A stretch of DNA of 64,000 bases from an uncultured Oscillospiraceae bacterium (lineage in GTDB: Bacteria; Bacillota; Clostridia; Oscillospirales; Oscillospiraceae), in contig CAKUAS010000005.1 in assembly GCA_934636655.1 (NCBI GenBank), forward strand, positions 72,590 to 136,589, given 5' to 3'. The position numbers and the translations under genes were made by a program. The notes below the pieces were generated by a model. The model was given only the letters and a program-made list of their open reading frames with translations, searched no databases and was not told where the DNA came from. Each line of letters begins with the position of its first letter. Position 1 is the first letter of the stretch. This document shows, one piece after another, positions 1 to 7,863 of the stretch.

Positions 1-1
1 G

Positions 2-583
2 GAGATATCGCCGGAACTGCGCGAAAAATACCTTTCGATAACGCTCGACAAGGCCGAGCGGCTCGAGGATCTCATAAACGAATTTTTCGAGATCACGCGC
101 TTTAACCTATCGACCGTCACACTCGATTACGGCAGGATCGACCTTACGCGTCTGCTCGAGCAGCTGCGGTTCGAGTTCATGCCCATGCTGCGCGATAAGG
201 AGCTCAAATGCACGCTCACAGTGTCCGAAACGCTGCCGATGAGCTGCGACGCGGGCAAGATCCAGCGCGTTTTCGACAATCTTCTGCGCAACGCGCTGCT
301 GTACAGCTACCCCGGTACGGAGATCAGAATAGACGCGCGACTTGATGGCGAAAATGCCGTTGTCAGCGTCGTAAACCACGGTGCGACCATACCCGAGGAC
401 AAGCTTCGGCGCATATTTGAGCAGTTTTACAGGCTGGACGCCGCGCGCTCGTCCTCCGGCGGCGCGGGACTCGGCCTTGCGATAGCAAATCAGATCGTGC
501 AGCTGCACGGCGGCATGATAAATGCCCGCAGCGCCGACGAGCTCGTCGAGTTCACGGTGACATTACCAACAGCAAAAATGTAA
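2..583 (+). CDS. Sensor histidine kinase, C-terminal part (VanS-like)
   Basis: The reading frame is open from the left edge, so the gene starts outside the window. The visible 193 residues begin in the second helix of the dimerisation domain (LDKAERLEDLINEFFEIT, a phrase typical of VanS-type kinases), then carry a HATPase_c domain: N box (VFDNLLRNALLYS), G1-like segment (NHGATIPED), F box (IFEQFYRLD) and G2 box (GGAGLGLAIANQIV). The phospho-accepting His and membrane segments lie upstream. It would phosphorylate an OmpR-type regulator, expected just upstream. VanS-type kinases respond to envelope stress or glycopeptides, but the sensor part is not visible, so the signal is unknown. An in-frame ATG at 179 is only an internal Met. 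Confidence 0.9.
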   Translation, partial: EISPELREKYLSITLDKAERLEDLINEFFEITRFNLSTVTLDYGRIDLTRLLEQLRFEFMPMLRDKELKCTLTVSETLPMSCDAGKIQRVFDNLLRNALLYSYPGTEIRIDARLDGENAVVSVVNHGATIPEDKLRRIFEQFYRLDAARSSSGGAGLGLAIANQIVQLHGGMINARSADELVEFTVTLPTAKM

Positions 584-954
584 CTTGCTCCTTCTTCTGA
601 GTTAAAACCATAGAGCAGCGGGGGGAGCACGAGGGGTAGCGAAGCGGCGGCGCGGTAGTGAATGACATGCCGGGGGCATGTCAGAGCCGCGCCGTGACCG
701 AGCCGCAGCGAGAAAAGGCCCCGCTCGTGATCGGATTATAGCCATCAAAAATGTCCACGACTTTTTGACGAGCGCAGCGAGATTTTTCGTGAAAAATCTC
801 TTTCACGAAAAATGTGGCGTTTTACGGGCTGAAAATGATTTTTCAGCCCGTAGGAATTTCGTAAGATTTTGCGCTGAAAACAATCACAATTTCATACTGA
901 CAAACGGATAAAAAACGCTCCCGGTTCTGCTAAACTTTTAGCAGAACCGGGAGT
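584..954. other. Non-coding structured region rich in hairpins
   Basis: No convincing gene. The stretch holds several strong inverted repeats: GACATGCC/GGCATGTC near 667-685 nested in GGCGCGG/CCGCGCC arms, a self-complementary run of ATTTTTCGTGAAAAAT type near 781-812, and GGGCTGAAAA/TTTTCAGCCC at about 828-850, before the terminator at 918. An open frame at 678-911 has no ribosome binding site and simply follows the repeats. Confidence 0.5.
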
Positions 955-959
955 TTTTT
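918..959 (+). terminator. Rho-independent terminator
   Basis: Perfect 13-bp stem CTCCCGGTTCTGC / GCAGAACCGGGAG with a 10-nt loop, followed by six T. It lies about 330 bp past the kinase and directly before the first dispersed repeat copy. Confidence 0.85.
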
Positions 960-1379
960 AGTGGCGCACAGACGCTCCTACGGATACGCATATTGCGTCA
1001 GCCCGGTGTCGAGAGCGCCGAGGAAACCGGAAAACTGTCGCTTCCCGCAAGTGCAGTGCAAACTGAACCTTGATCGGAAATTAAAACTATATCGTAGGAG
1101 CGACCATTGGTCGCCCGCTTGCCGCGGTTTTGTTGGTACCTTCCGGTCGGGCTGACGAAATATGCGTATCGGCACGATGTAAAAACGCCTCTAAAACACC
1201 TCATCCGTCGGCTCCGCCGACACCTTCCCCTCAAGGGGAAGGCAAGGGTACTGACAAGTTTTTTGCACTAAATCAGCACAATTTCACGGAATGTGAAACG
1301 CCGCAGTTTTCGCCGCGCATTCGATACCGGGTTCACGCAATAACCGTATCCGTAGGTGAGTCCGTGCGCCACTGAAAAA
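955..1379. repeat. Dispersed repeat, copy 1 (long form)
   Basis: Left end TTTTTAGTGGCGCAC, right end GCGCCACTGAAAAA, so the termini are inverted. Inside are shared modules: a segment 'GTCAGCCCGGTGTCGA...CCGGAAAACTGTCGC', a REP-like palindrome (GCGACCATTGGTCGC near 1099) and a module TCATCCGTCGGCTCCGCC...CCCCTCAAGGGGAAGG (1200-1245) that reappears inverted at about 20.9 kb. The right-end A-tract is followed directly by the ribosome binding site GGAGGAG of the next gene. Confidence 0.8.
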
Positions 1380-1390
1380 GGAGGAGAGTT

Positions 1391-2128
1391 ATGAGAAAAT
1401 TCATTGCCGTTTGTCTGTGTATCTGCGGCCTTATAGCGGTGCTGGGCGGCTGCGGGCTCATCTGCGGCGAGCCGAGCGCCGAGGAGAAGCTTGCGCACAT
1501 AAAAAGCAGCGGTGACTATCCCGAGATACTCATCGAAACGGCCGAGAAATGCCCGCAGACAATAGATTTTGTCTACGCCTACCCCGAAAAGCACGATAAA
1601 CGCTTCGACATCGACCTCTCCTCCGAGACGCACGGCGGCAGCGTGCCGCTTTTCATACAGTGGGATGAGCGTTGGGGCTACGAGCCCTACGGCTCGGGCT
1701 TCATAGGTACCTCCGGCTGCGGTCCGACCTGCCTGTCTATGGCGGCGGTGTATCTGACAAAAAACGCCGCGTTCTCGCCGCTTTACGTCGCGCGCATGGC
1801 CGAGCAATACGGCTACTGCGTGCCTGGAAACGGCAGCTCGTGGACTCTCATAAGCGAGGGCTGCGCCCGCCTCGGTCTCACGGCGCAGGAGCTGCCGCTC
1901 TGGGAACAGTCGATGAAAAACGCGCTGGATGACGGCGCGGTGCTCATCCTTGCCCTTGGTCCGGGCGACTTCACGAGCTCCGGTCATTTCATCGTCGTCA
2001 CCGGCTGCACTGCCGACGGCTTTTCCGTCAATGATCCCAACAGCCGCGAAAACAGCGCCCGATCCTGGTCTTATGACTGCCTCTCGCCCCAAATCTCCAA
2101 CCTCTGGAGTCTTTCGGCGGCGCATTAA
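1391..2128 (+). CDS. C39-like cysteine peptidase domain lipoprotein
   Basis: 245 residues. The N-terminus is a lipoprotein signal peptide (hydrophobic residues 5-20, lipobox LGGC), so the protein is expected on the outer face of the membrane. Residues from about 85 resemble the Peptidase_C39_2 fold: WDERWGYEPYG, the likely nucleophile in GTSGCGPTC, a His in SGHFIVVTG and an Asp/Asn in VNDPNS. Such proteins cleave or remodel peptides outside the cell, but the substrate is unknown. The start ATG follows GGAGGAGAGTT. The last codons (GCG CAT TAA) belong to dispersed repeat copy 2, so the C-terminal 'AAH' is repeat-derived. Confidence 0.8.
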   Translation: MRKFIAVCLCICGLIAVLGGCGLICGEPSAEEKLAHIKSSGDYPEILIETAEKCPQTIDFVYAYPEKHDKRFDIDLSSETHGGSVPLFIQWDERWGYEPYGSGFIGTSGCGPTCLSMAAVYLTKNAAFSPLYVARMAEQYGYCVPGNGSSWTLISEGCARLGLTAQELPLWEQSMKNALDDGAVLILALGPGDFTSSGHFIVVTGCTADGFSVNDPNSRENSARSWSYDCLSPQISNLWSLSAAH

Positions 2129-2240
2129 AACTGTACCTATGTATATTACAGGTGCCCGGTGTCGGAACAATGGCGGAAACCGGAACGTTTCGCATCCTGC
2201 AAGTGCGGAGCCGGTTATATCAGTGACGCCGTCAATGCGC
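2119..2240. repeat. Dispersed repeat, copy 2 (between convergent gene ends)
   Basis: Carries the shared core 'TGTACC..TGTATATTACAGGTGCCCGGTGTCGG...GGCGGAAACCGGAACG'. Both ends read outward as GCGCATTRA-like sequence, so the gene on each side ends in -A-H-stop. It fills the whole space between two convergent genes. Confidence 0.7.
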
Positions 2241-3095
2241 TTCCGGACAAACGGGGATCCATATCTCGCAGTAGTAGTTATCATCTTCAGTGCCCTTGGG
2301 GTACTTTGAGGGATCGTCGTAGAACTCTACGCAGTAGCCGGCGGCAAATTTGTAGTCTTTCGTGCCGGGCAGCCACTCGGTGTAGATCGCTTCGTTTACC
2401 TTCTGCACCGCCTCCGGCATCGCGCCGCGGCAGGGGAACACCGCCCAGGTGAACGCCGGTATCGTGCGCGTGACAAAGCCCTCGGGGATGGGCTTCTGCG
2501 GATCGTAATCGTCTGCGATGAGATACTCGAAGCTCTCCATGCCCATCTTCTCGTCGATGTTTATGCCGAACTTGCCGCACACGCTCGCGCCCTTGCCGCT
2601 TGCAAAGTGTTCCTGCCAAAACTGCGGGACGAGCGCCTTTGCGCCCTCATAGGGAAATGTTTTCGCGTCCGCCAGAACGGTGAACGCATCCTTCTTCATG
2701 ACCTTGCAGTCCATGAAATAGCCTCCTTCTAATGAAAACCTGATTTTCAGCGGAGCGAAGGATTTTGGGATGACTTTGTCTCGGCGCGCGGCCGAGGGCG
2801 AAACGCCATGGAAACGTGTAAAGGCTTTGGTGAAGCTGTCGGGCGAGTCGTAGCCGTAGCGCAGCGCGATGTCAAGAACGCTGTCGCTCGAGCCGAGCAG
2901 GTCGGCCCCGGCCTTGGTCAGCCGCCGCGCACGGATGTACTCGCCCACGGTGCAGCCGCAGAGCATTGAAAAACCGCGCTGAAAATAAAAGGGCGATACA
3001 TTCACGGCTTGCGCAATGCCGTCGGCCGAGAGCTCCTCCGTCAGGTGCTCTTCAATGTACTGTATCGAGTCTCCGATTATCTTCATCCACTCCAT
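2232..3095 (-). CDS. AraC-family regulator with GyrI-like ligand-binding domain
   Basis: 287 residues. Residues 1-110 are a double helix-turn-helix AraC domain (IQYIEEHLTEELSADGIAQ, YFQRGFSMLCGCTVGEYI, then DIALRYGYDSPDSFTKAF ending GVSPSAAR). Residues 130-287 form a GyrI/AraC effector-binding domain, which in relatives binds small hydrophobic or cationic molecules. A Met at about residue 129 has a leader like a start, but the fused HTH makes the long form convincing. The gene ends in the repeat-derived codons GCG CAT TGA. No target gene is obvious; autoregulation or control of the hydrolase behind it is possible. Confidence 0.85.
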   Translation of the reverse strand: MEWMKIIGDSIQYIEEHLTEELSADGIAQAVNVSPFYFQRGFSMLCGCTVGEYIRARRLTKAGADLLGSSDSVLDIALRYGYDSPDSFTKAFTRFHGVSPSAARRDKVIPKSFAPLKIRFSLEGGYFMDCKVMKKDAFTVLADAKTFPYEGAKALVPQFWQEHFASGKGASVCGKFGINIDEKMGMESFEYLIADDYDPQKPIPEGFVTRTIPAFTWAVFPCRGAMPEAVQKVNEAIYTEWLPGTKDYKFAAGYCVEFYDDPSKYPKGTEDDNYYCEIWIPVCPEAH

Positions 3096-3167
3096 GCGCT
3101 ACGCCTCCTTCGCTGTGCTGTGGCTTCATTATACGGGGGCTTGCGTGTGATCTCTCGACTTTGTCTG

Positions 3168-3851
3168 CTAAGTTTTGTCCAGAAAGTTCAGGACCGCGCG
3201 GTTGAATGCCTCCGGATTTTTGCTCGCGATGAAGTGACCGCCTTTTATAAATACAAGCTCACTGTCCGGGATGTTTCGTGCGATAAGGCGTGTGTGCGTC
3301 TCTCGGATCATGTCGCGCGTTCCTGCGATGACCAGCGTTTTTGCCCGTATCTGACCGAGCTCCCTGGGAAGAACGTTCGGGTCGTTGACCATGAGGCCGA
3401 GCATCTCCGCGTTTGTCTTAGCCACTGCGCTTTTTTCGGAGAAGCGCTTTGCTATCGCGCAGCCGAGCTCAATGGGCAGCTGAACGCTGCGCTTAACGCC
3501 GGAAGGATCGAGGTTTGCGCCGTTTAGTATCAGGCGCAGTACCCGCTCGGGGTGACGCATGGCAAAGATCATGGCGATATTCCCACCGTCGGAAAAGCCA
3601 AGCAGATTAGCTTTTTCTATCCCACGTTCGTTCATGAACGCGAGCAGATCATCGGCAAATTGCCGTATAGTAAACGGTGCGTCGCCGCGCGGCGATTTGC
3701 CGTGGCCGCGCGTATCGAGCGCATACACATGAAATTTCTGCGCGAAAACGTCGAGCTGCGAGGCGAAATAGCTGCTGTCCTCGCCGTTGCCGTGCAGCAG
3801 TATCAGCGGTTCACCGCAGCCCTTTTCAATGTAAAAATTTTTGATATCCAT
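3168..3851 (-). CDS. Alpha/beta hydrolase
   Basis: 227 residues from the chosen ATG. It shows the fold in order: oxyanion strand LILLHGNGED, DTRGHGKSP, nucleophile elbow GFSDGG (Ser), acid in AGTRDM (Asp) and a C-terminal GGHF (His). The cap is short, as in small esterases/lyases of the MhpC group; the substrate cannot be read from the sequence. The start has no Shine-Dalgarno sequence, and a TATAAT lies only 3 nt before the ATG, so the start or promoter assignment is uncertain. A terminator for the upstream gene sits immediately before it. Confidence 0.8.
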   Translation of the reverse strand: MDIKNFYIEKGCGEPLILLHGNGEDSSYFASQLDVFAQKFHVYALDTRGHGKSPRGDAPFTIRQFADDLLAFMNERGIEKANLLGFSDGGNIAMIFAMRHPERVLRLILNGANLDPSGVKRSVQLPIELGCAIAKRFSEKSAVAKTNAEMLGLMVNDPNVLPRELGQIRAKTLVIAGTRDMIRETHTRLIARNIPDSELVFIKGGHFIASKNPEAFNRAVLNFLDKT

Positions 3852-3857
3852 AACATT

Positions 3858-3893
3858 ATAATAAAGTAATAAAGGCACGGCATTTGCCGTGCC
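3858..3893 (-). terminator. Terminator of the preceding minus-strand gene
   Basis: Stem GGCACGGCA/TGCCGTGCC with a 2-nt loop, followed on the minus strand by TTTATTACTTT. It ends the transcript of the gene at 3908-4534. Confidence 0.75.
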
Positions 3894-3907
3894 TGTTTGC
3901 TGTTTGC

Positions 3908-4534
3908 TTACTCGATAACGATGGTGTCCATGATGGCAAGCATCTCGGGGTTCGAGCGGAGCTTCACGCGCTCGTCCTCGTTGTCGTCGCCCATGAGGAC
4001 GACCGTTGCCAGAACGTAATCGGCTGTGGAGTCGGCCGCCGGGAAGGCCATGCAGTAGCTGCCGCCGTTTGTGAAGCAGATGCCGCTTGCGTTTTTGAAG
4101 CTGACCTTGCCGAAATTCTTGTAGTTTTCCTCGACCGACTTTTCGAGTGCGGCGAAGTCCTCGCCGTGGTAGTAGGGGGCGTATTCGATCTGGATGGAGA
4201 AGTCGTCGGCGTTGAGAATGGCAACGTGCGAGTCGCCGGAATCGGTGATGTATCCCTCGGACACAACGCCGAACGCATGCTTGTCAGCGTCGTATGTGAG
4301 CGTGACGGTGATCTCCTTTGCGTCCTTGTAGCCGCTTGCGAAGCTGTAAACGCCGGACTTGGGGTTCTTTATGGAAAACCCGGCATCTTTCTTGCCGCCG
4401 GTGTTCGCAGCCGATTTGACCGCGGGCTTTGCCGCTGCCGGCTTTTTCTCGGTGCCGGATTTGCCCTTGAGCGCGAGCGCTGCGCCTGCTGCCGCCGCAG
4501 CGGCGATGGGTGCTATGACCAGCCATTTTTTCAT
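3908..4534 (-). CDS. Conserved hypothetical secreted or membrane-anchored protein
   Basis: 208 residues. The start ATG follows GGAGGTAGAAACA. The N-terminus (MKKWLVIAP then a run of Ala) is a signal or anchor helix, followed by a low-complexity Lys/Ala/Pro linker (residues 27-50) and a globular domain of about 150 residues with alternating beta-type hydrophobic pattern (VYSFASGYKDAKEITVTLTY, FSIQIEYAPYYHG). I recognise no family. It is expected outside the membrane. The isolated gene has its own terminator. Confidence 0.6.
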   Translation of the reverse strand: MKKWLVIAPIAAAAAAGAALALKGKSGTEKKPAAAKPAVKSAANTGGKKDAGFSIKNPKSGVYSFASGYKDAKEITVTLTYDADKHAFGVVSEGYITDSGDSHVAILNADDFSIQIEYAPYYHGEDFAALEKSVEENYKNFGKVSFKNASGICFTNGGSYCMAFPAADSTADYVLATVVLMGDDNEDERVKLRSNPEMLAIMDTIVIE

Positions 4535-4733
4535 TGTTTCTACCTCCGTTAAATTTTCAGCTATGCTCTGGTATGATTTTACCCCAAACAGGTGTGCGCA
4601 GTCAAGCGCATTGACGCGCCGCGCCATATTTGTTACAATGTTTTTCCGGAAGCGTTTTGGTGTTTCCGGAAAAAACACTGCGAGTTGACAGCAGATAACT
4701 GATAGCCATATGTGTGCGGCTATGCCGCACGGA

Positions 4734-5083
4734 CTTTTAGAGGTGCATTTACATTGCACCAATGCAGTGATTACGTCAGCCCGACAGAAAGCTGCCGACA
4801 AAACAGAGGTAAACGGGCGAGCAATGCTCGCCCCTACGATATAAATTTTTGTCCCGACTAAGGCCATGACAAGCGGAACGGTGCGGACGAAATTTTGCAC
4901 CAAATCAGAACAATATTCCGGGGCGCGAAACGCTATGGTTTGTGCCAACGTTTCGATGCCGGGCTGACGCAACATGCTTGCCGCAATTGCGGGAAGCGAG
5001 GCAGCTACGGTTTTGTCGGTAACCTCGATACCGGGCACCTGCAATAAAATGTATAGGAGAGGCGTTAAAGCGCCACTGAAAAA
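4734..5083. repeat. Dispersed repeat, copy 3 (long form)
   Basis: Left end CTTTTAGAGGTGC, right end GCGCCACTGAAAAA. It contains a REP-like palindrome GGGCGAGCAATGCTCGCCC (near 4817) and the 'TCCCGACTAAGGCC' and 'CACCAAATCAGAACAAT' modules also seen in other copies. A hairpin module GTGTGCGGC.ATGCCGCAC precedes it (4711-4730). The right end touches the ATG of the next gene with no ribosome binding site between them. Confidence 0.75.
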
Positions 5084-5803
5084 ATGGAGTTATGGGAAAA
5101 TGGACCGCTGTTTGAGCAGTCGGAGCACTTCCGGCTGGGCACGGACTCCGTGCTGCTGGCGGACTTTGTGAATATCGGCACGCGGAAACGCGGCATCGAC
5201 CTCGGCTGCGGCTCGGGCATACTTCCGCTGCTGCTGCTTGTGCGAAGCGACAGGCTGCACATGACAGGCCTCGAGATAAACCCCGAGGCCGCGCGCGTTG
5301 CAGATGCGAACATTGCTGCAAATGCGCTGGAGGAGCGCTGCGATATAGTGACTGGCGATATACGCCGCTGCCGAGAGCTGTTCCGGACGGGACAGTTTGA
5401 CCTCGTTGTAGCCAATCCGCCGTACTTTACGGCCGGAAGCGGTAAGCAGAGCCCGGACGCGGACAAGGCCGCCGCGCGCAGCGAAAAACTGTGCTCGCTG
5501 GAGGATATCTGCCGCGCGGCTTCGTATCTGTGCCGCACGGGCGGCGCGTTCTGCCTTGTGCACAGAGCAGAGAGACTTGCCGACGTCATATGCCTGCTGC
5601 GCGAGACGGGCTTTGAGCCGAAGCGCCTGCGCACGGTGTCGCACTCGGCGGAAAAAGAGCCGTCGCTCGTACTTATCGAAGCGCGGCGCGGTGCGGGCTC
5701 GGGACTTAAAATAATGCCGCCGCTGTTTATCTGCGGCGATGACGGACGCGAGAGCGCGGAAATAAAACGCATCTATCACAGGGAGGACGAGCATGAGCGG
5801 TAA
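5084..5803 (+). CDS. tRNA (adenine-N6) methyltransferase, TrmN6/YfiC family
   Basis: 239 residues. Rossmann SAM-binding motif GIDLGCGSGILPLLLL (about residue 32), acidic loop LEINPEA, and the N6-adenine signature NPPYF (about residue 110). Members methylate A37 of tRNA1-Val, or nearby adenines, in the cytoplasm. The pairing with rsmI is common in Firmicutes: the stop overlaps the rsmI start by 11 nt, so the two are translationally coupled. The start ATG follows the right end of dispersed repeat copy 3 (CACTGAAAAA) with no Shine-Dalgarno sequence; the protein starts MELWENGPLFEQSEHF, as usual for the family, so the start is probably right. Confidence 0.88.
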   Translation: MELWENGPLFEQSEHFRLGTDSVLLADFVNIGTRKRGIDLGCGSGILPLLLLVRSDRLHMTGLEINPEAARVADANIAANALEERCDIVTGDIRRCRELFRTGQFDLVVANPPYFTAGSGKQSPDADKAAARSEKLCSLEDICRAASYLCRTGGAFCLVHRAERLADVICLLRETGFEPKRLRTVSHSAEKEPSLVLIEARRGAGSGLKIMPPLFICGDDGRESAEIKRIYHREDEHER

Positions 5804-6626
5804 ATTATATCTTGTGGGAACGCCGATCGGCAACCTCGGCGATTTTTCGCCGCGCGCGATGCAGGCGCTGCGCGACGCGGACTTCATTGCCGCCGAGGAC
5901 ACGCGCGTGACGATGAAGCTTTTAAATCACTTCGACATACGCAAGCCGCTCGTGAGCTACTTTGAGCACAACAAATATGCGTCCGGCGCGAAAATACTCG
6001 AGCGCATCCTTGCGGGAGAAAGCTGCGCGCTCGTGACCGATGCCGGTATGCCCGCGATATCCGACCCCGGCGAGGAGCTTGTGCGCATGTGCGCGGAAAG
6101 CGGCGTGGAGGTGCTGGTCGTGCCCGGACCTGCCGCGCTCGTGTCGGCAGTCGCGTTGTCGGCGCTGCCGTCGGGCCGATTCTGCTTCGAGGGCTTCCTG
6201 TCCACATCAAACAAAAGCCGCCGCGAGCACCTCGAGAGTCTGCGAGGAGAGAAGCGTACCATGATATTTTATGAAGCGCCGCACAAGCTCATGCGCACGC
6301 TTGAGGATATGAAAAGTACCTTCGGCGCGGACCGGCGCATCGCGCTGTGCCGCGAGCTGACGAAGATCCACGAGCAGACACTGCGCACGACGCTCGGCGA
6401 GGCGGTCGAGTATTTTACTGCAACGCCGCCCAAGGGGGAGTTTGTTCTGGTCATCGAAGGCGCGCCGGAGCAGGAGCTTGAGCTTACGCTCGACGACGCG
6501 CTCGCCCTTGTCGAGCGCTATCGCGCCGAGGGCCTCTCGCGCAAGGCAGCCTGCAAAAAAGCCGCCGCCGAGACCGGCCTGTCTTCCAAAGAACTCTACG
6601 ACGCTTCTTTAGATGCGAATTTTTAG
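5793..6626 (+). CDS. rsmI: 16S rRNA (cytidine1402-2'-O)-methyltransferase
   Basis: 277 residues, normal length. The tetrapyrrole-methylase fold is clear: LVGTPIGNLGDFSPRA at the N-terminus, AAEDTRVT, VTDAGMPAISDPG, and the C-terminal helical domain (LSRKAACKKAAAETGLSSKELYD). It methylates the ribose of C1402 of 16S rRNA with SAM, together with RsmH. It overlaps the upstream tRNA methyltransferase. The stop codon TAG belongs to the end of dispersed repeat copy 4 (TTTTTAGAGGCGC), so the last residues (ANF) may be altered by the repeat. Confidence 0.96.
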   Translation: MSGKLYLVGTPIGNLGDFSPRAMQALRDADFIAAEDTRVTMKLLNHFDIRKPLVSYFEHNKYASGAKILERILAGESCALVTDAGMPAISDPGEELVRMCAESGVEVLVVPGPAALVSAVALSALPSGRFCFEGFLSTSNKSRREHLESLRGEKRTMIFYEAPHKLMRTLEDMKSTFGADRRIALCRELTKIHEQTLRTTLGEAVEYFTATPPKGEFVLVIEGAPEQELELTLDDALALVERYRAEGLSRKAACKKAAAETGLSSKELYDASLDANF

Positions 6627-6740
6627 AGGCGCTTTAAGGTTGTACCGATACATATATTGCAGGTGCCCGGTGTCGAAAGTGCCGGCAAAACCGTTAAACT
6701 GCCGCACCCTTCTGCAATATGCGTATCGGCGCAAAAGCGA
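6620..6740. repeat. Dispersed repeat, copy 4
   Basis: Starts TTTTTAGAGGCGCTTTAAGG and continues 'TTGTACCGATACATATATTGCAGGTGCCCGGTGTCG...', close to copy 2. Its first in-frame TAG is the rsmI stop. Confidence 0.75.
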
Positions 6741-6749
6741 CGATAAAAA

Positions 6750-6780
6750 AACACGAACGAGAAAATCGTTCGTGTTTTTT
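6750..6780 (+). terminator. Terminator of the rsmI operon
   Basis: Stem AACACGAACGA/TCGTTCGTGTT with loop GAAAA and a T-run. It lies beyond repeat copy 4. Confidence 0.85.
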
Positions 6781-6807
6781 CCATAATTAAAGAAGAGAGG
6801 TGTAGAT

Positions 6808-6882
6808 GTGAACAAAAGCTCGCACTATTTTGATGTTTCCGGCGGCGTCCTGAACCACCGCCGGAGGCTTATCACATATTAA
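6808..6882 (+). CDS. Possible 24-aa microprotein
   Basis: GTG start after AGAGAGGTGTAGAT, stop TAA; a short, basic C-terminus (NHRRRLITY). The stop is followed at once by GGGAGG, which would serve a second mini-ORF. No homologue is recognised, and it may be chance. Confidence 0.25.
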   Translation: MNKSSHYFDVSGGVLNHRRRLITY

Positions 6883-6892
6883 GGGAGGCTTT

Positions 6893-6970
6893 GTGATTTT
6901 AATTTACTACTTCCGCGATAGGATTTCAGCTCCAAAACGGCTCTCTCCTGCTCCAAAAGGGCAAACTTAG
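6893..6970 (+). CDS. Possible 25-aa microprotein
   Basis: GTG start 5 nt after AAGGGAGG, with a basic, Pro-containing product. Its end overlaps the end of the convergent DtxR-family gene by 4 nt. Without comparison it cannot be told from chance. Confidence 0.22.
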   Translation: MILIYYFRDRISAPKRLSPAPKGQT

Positions 6971-7353
6971 GCCTCGCCCTGCATTTTCTCCATTTCGGCG
7001 ACATGTTTTTTGATCGCGTTGAAGGATTCGTCGCTTATGATGTGCTCCATCTTGCACGCGTCCTCGGCAGCGGTCTCGGCGTTGACGCCGAGCATCTTTA
7101 GATAGCGCGTGAGCATGGTGTGCCGCTCATAGATCTTTTCGGCAACCTCTGTGCCGGCGTCGGTGAGGCTCAGATGCCCCAGCTCGTCGGAAACGAGATA
7201 GCCGCCGCTTTTGAGCAGTCCGACCGCGCGGCTGACGCTCGGCTTGGAATAACCCATGTACTCGCCGACATCAATGGCGCGCACATCCTTGTATTTTTGC
7301 GACAAGACGTATATGGTCTCAAGATACATCTCGCCAGATTCCTGTAAAGTCAT
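6967..7353 (-). CDS. DtxR/MntR-family metal-dependent repressor
   Basis: 128 residues. The N-terminal winged helix (ESGEMYLETIYVLS, VGEYMGYSKPSVSRAVGLLKSGGYLV, LSLTDAG) is followed by the metal-binding/dimerisation helices (ERHTMLTRYLKMLGV, DACKMEHIISDESFNAI), which hold the His, Glu and Cys/Met ligands typical of the family. There is no C-terminal SH3-like domain, so it resembles MntR or short IdeR forms. It is divergent from the feo operon, whose promoter carries three copies of an inverted repeat, so it most likely represses Fe(II) uptake when metal is plentiful; Mn specificity cannot be excluded. Confidence 0.88.
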   Translation of the reverse strand: MTLQESGEMYLETIYVLSQKYKDVRAIDVGEYMGYSKPSVSRAVGLLKSGGYLVSDELGHLSLTDAGTEVAEKIYERHTMLTRYLKMLGVNAETAAEDACKMEHIISDESFNAIKKHVAEMEKMQGEA

Positions 7354-7475
7354 TTGTTCTTTCTCCGTATTTATATTAATTCAATGTATATGATAGCACA
7401 TTGCTTTCATTAATTCAAGTAATCGCACACAATATTATTAATCCCTATAAGGGCGATGTGATATTCTGCACAATT

Positions 7476-7493
7476 AGTTAGGCCGCGCTAACT
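7476..7493. promoter_or_regulatory. Operator-like palindrome, upstream of the feo promoter
   Basis: AGTTAG-N6-CTAACT. It matches the two palindromes downstream of the feo promoter and lies on the side of the divergent regulator gene. Confidence 0.6.
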
Positions 7494-7532
7494 GTCGAAA
7501 TTGTGCAAATCTACAAACCTTGTGTCAGGGGC

Positions 7533-7560
7533 TTGACAATGGGGGAAACTGTGCTATTAT
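7533..7560 (+). promoter_or_regulatory. Promoter of the feo operon
   Basis: TTGACA at 7533-7538, 16-bp spacer, extended -10 TGCTATTAT (hexamer 7555-7560). The first operator copy lies right after the expected start site. Confidence 0.75.
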
Positions 7561-7566
7561 TCAGGC

Positions 7567-7616
7567 AGTTAGCGAGAGCTAACTTTAATTCATCCCCACG
7601 GTTAGCGCGTGCTAAT
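7567..7616. promoter_or_regulatory. Two DtxR-type operator palindromes
   Basis: AGTTAGCGAGAGCTAACT at 7567-7584 and GTTAGCGCGTGCTAAT at 7601-7616, with centres 33 bp apart. Consensus RTTAGC-N4-GCTAAY. They cover the expected transcription start of feo; repression by the adjacent DtxR-like protein is inferred. Confidence 0.65.
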
Positions 7617-7639
7617 CCAATGGAGAAAGGATATATGCA

Positions 7640-7852
7640 ATGATGCCTTTAACATTAGCGGCGGTCGGCGAGGATAATACGATACAGCGTATTGCCGGCA
7701 AGCCGGAGGTGAAAAAGCACCTCGAAAACCTCGGCTTTGTTGTCGGGGGCGATGTAAAAGTGTTGACTGCCGTTGGCGAGAATGTCATCGTCAAGGTCAA
7801 AGAAGCCAGGATCGCGATAAGCGCGGAAATGGCTCAGAAAATATATGTGTGA
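7640..7852 (+). CDS. feoA: FeoA-domain protein 1
   Basis: 70 residues, a single SH3-like FeoA domain (MMPLTLAAVGEDNTIQRIAGKPEVKKHLENLGFVVGGDVKVL...GENVIVKVKEARIAI). FeoA proteins are cytosolic partners of the FeoB ferrous iron transporter and are thought to tune it. It is the first gene after the operator-bearing promoter; the next gene is a second feoA 11 nt on. Tandem feoA genes are frequent in Clostridia. Confidence 0.92.
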   Translation: MMPLTLAAVGEDNTIQRIAGKPEVKKHLENLGFVVGGDVKVLTAVGENVIVKVKEARIAISAEMAQKIYV

Positions 7853-7863
7853 GGAGCAGAAAC

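Noticed and set aside
678..911. 77-aa frame behind the histidine kinase
   Set aside because: It runs through palindromes and has no ribosome site.
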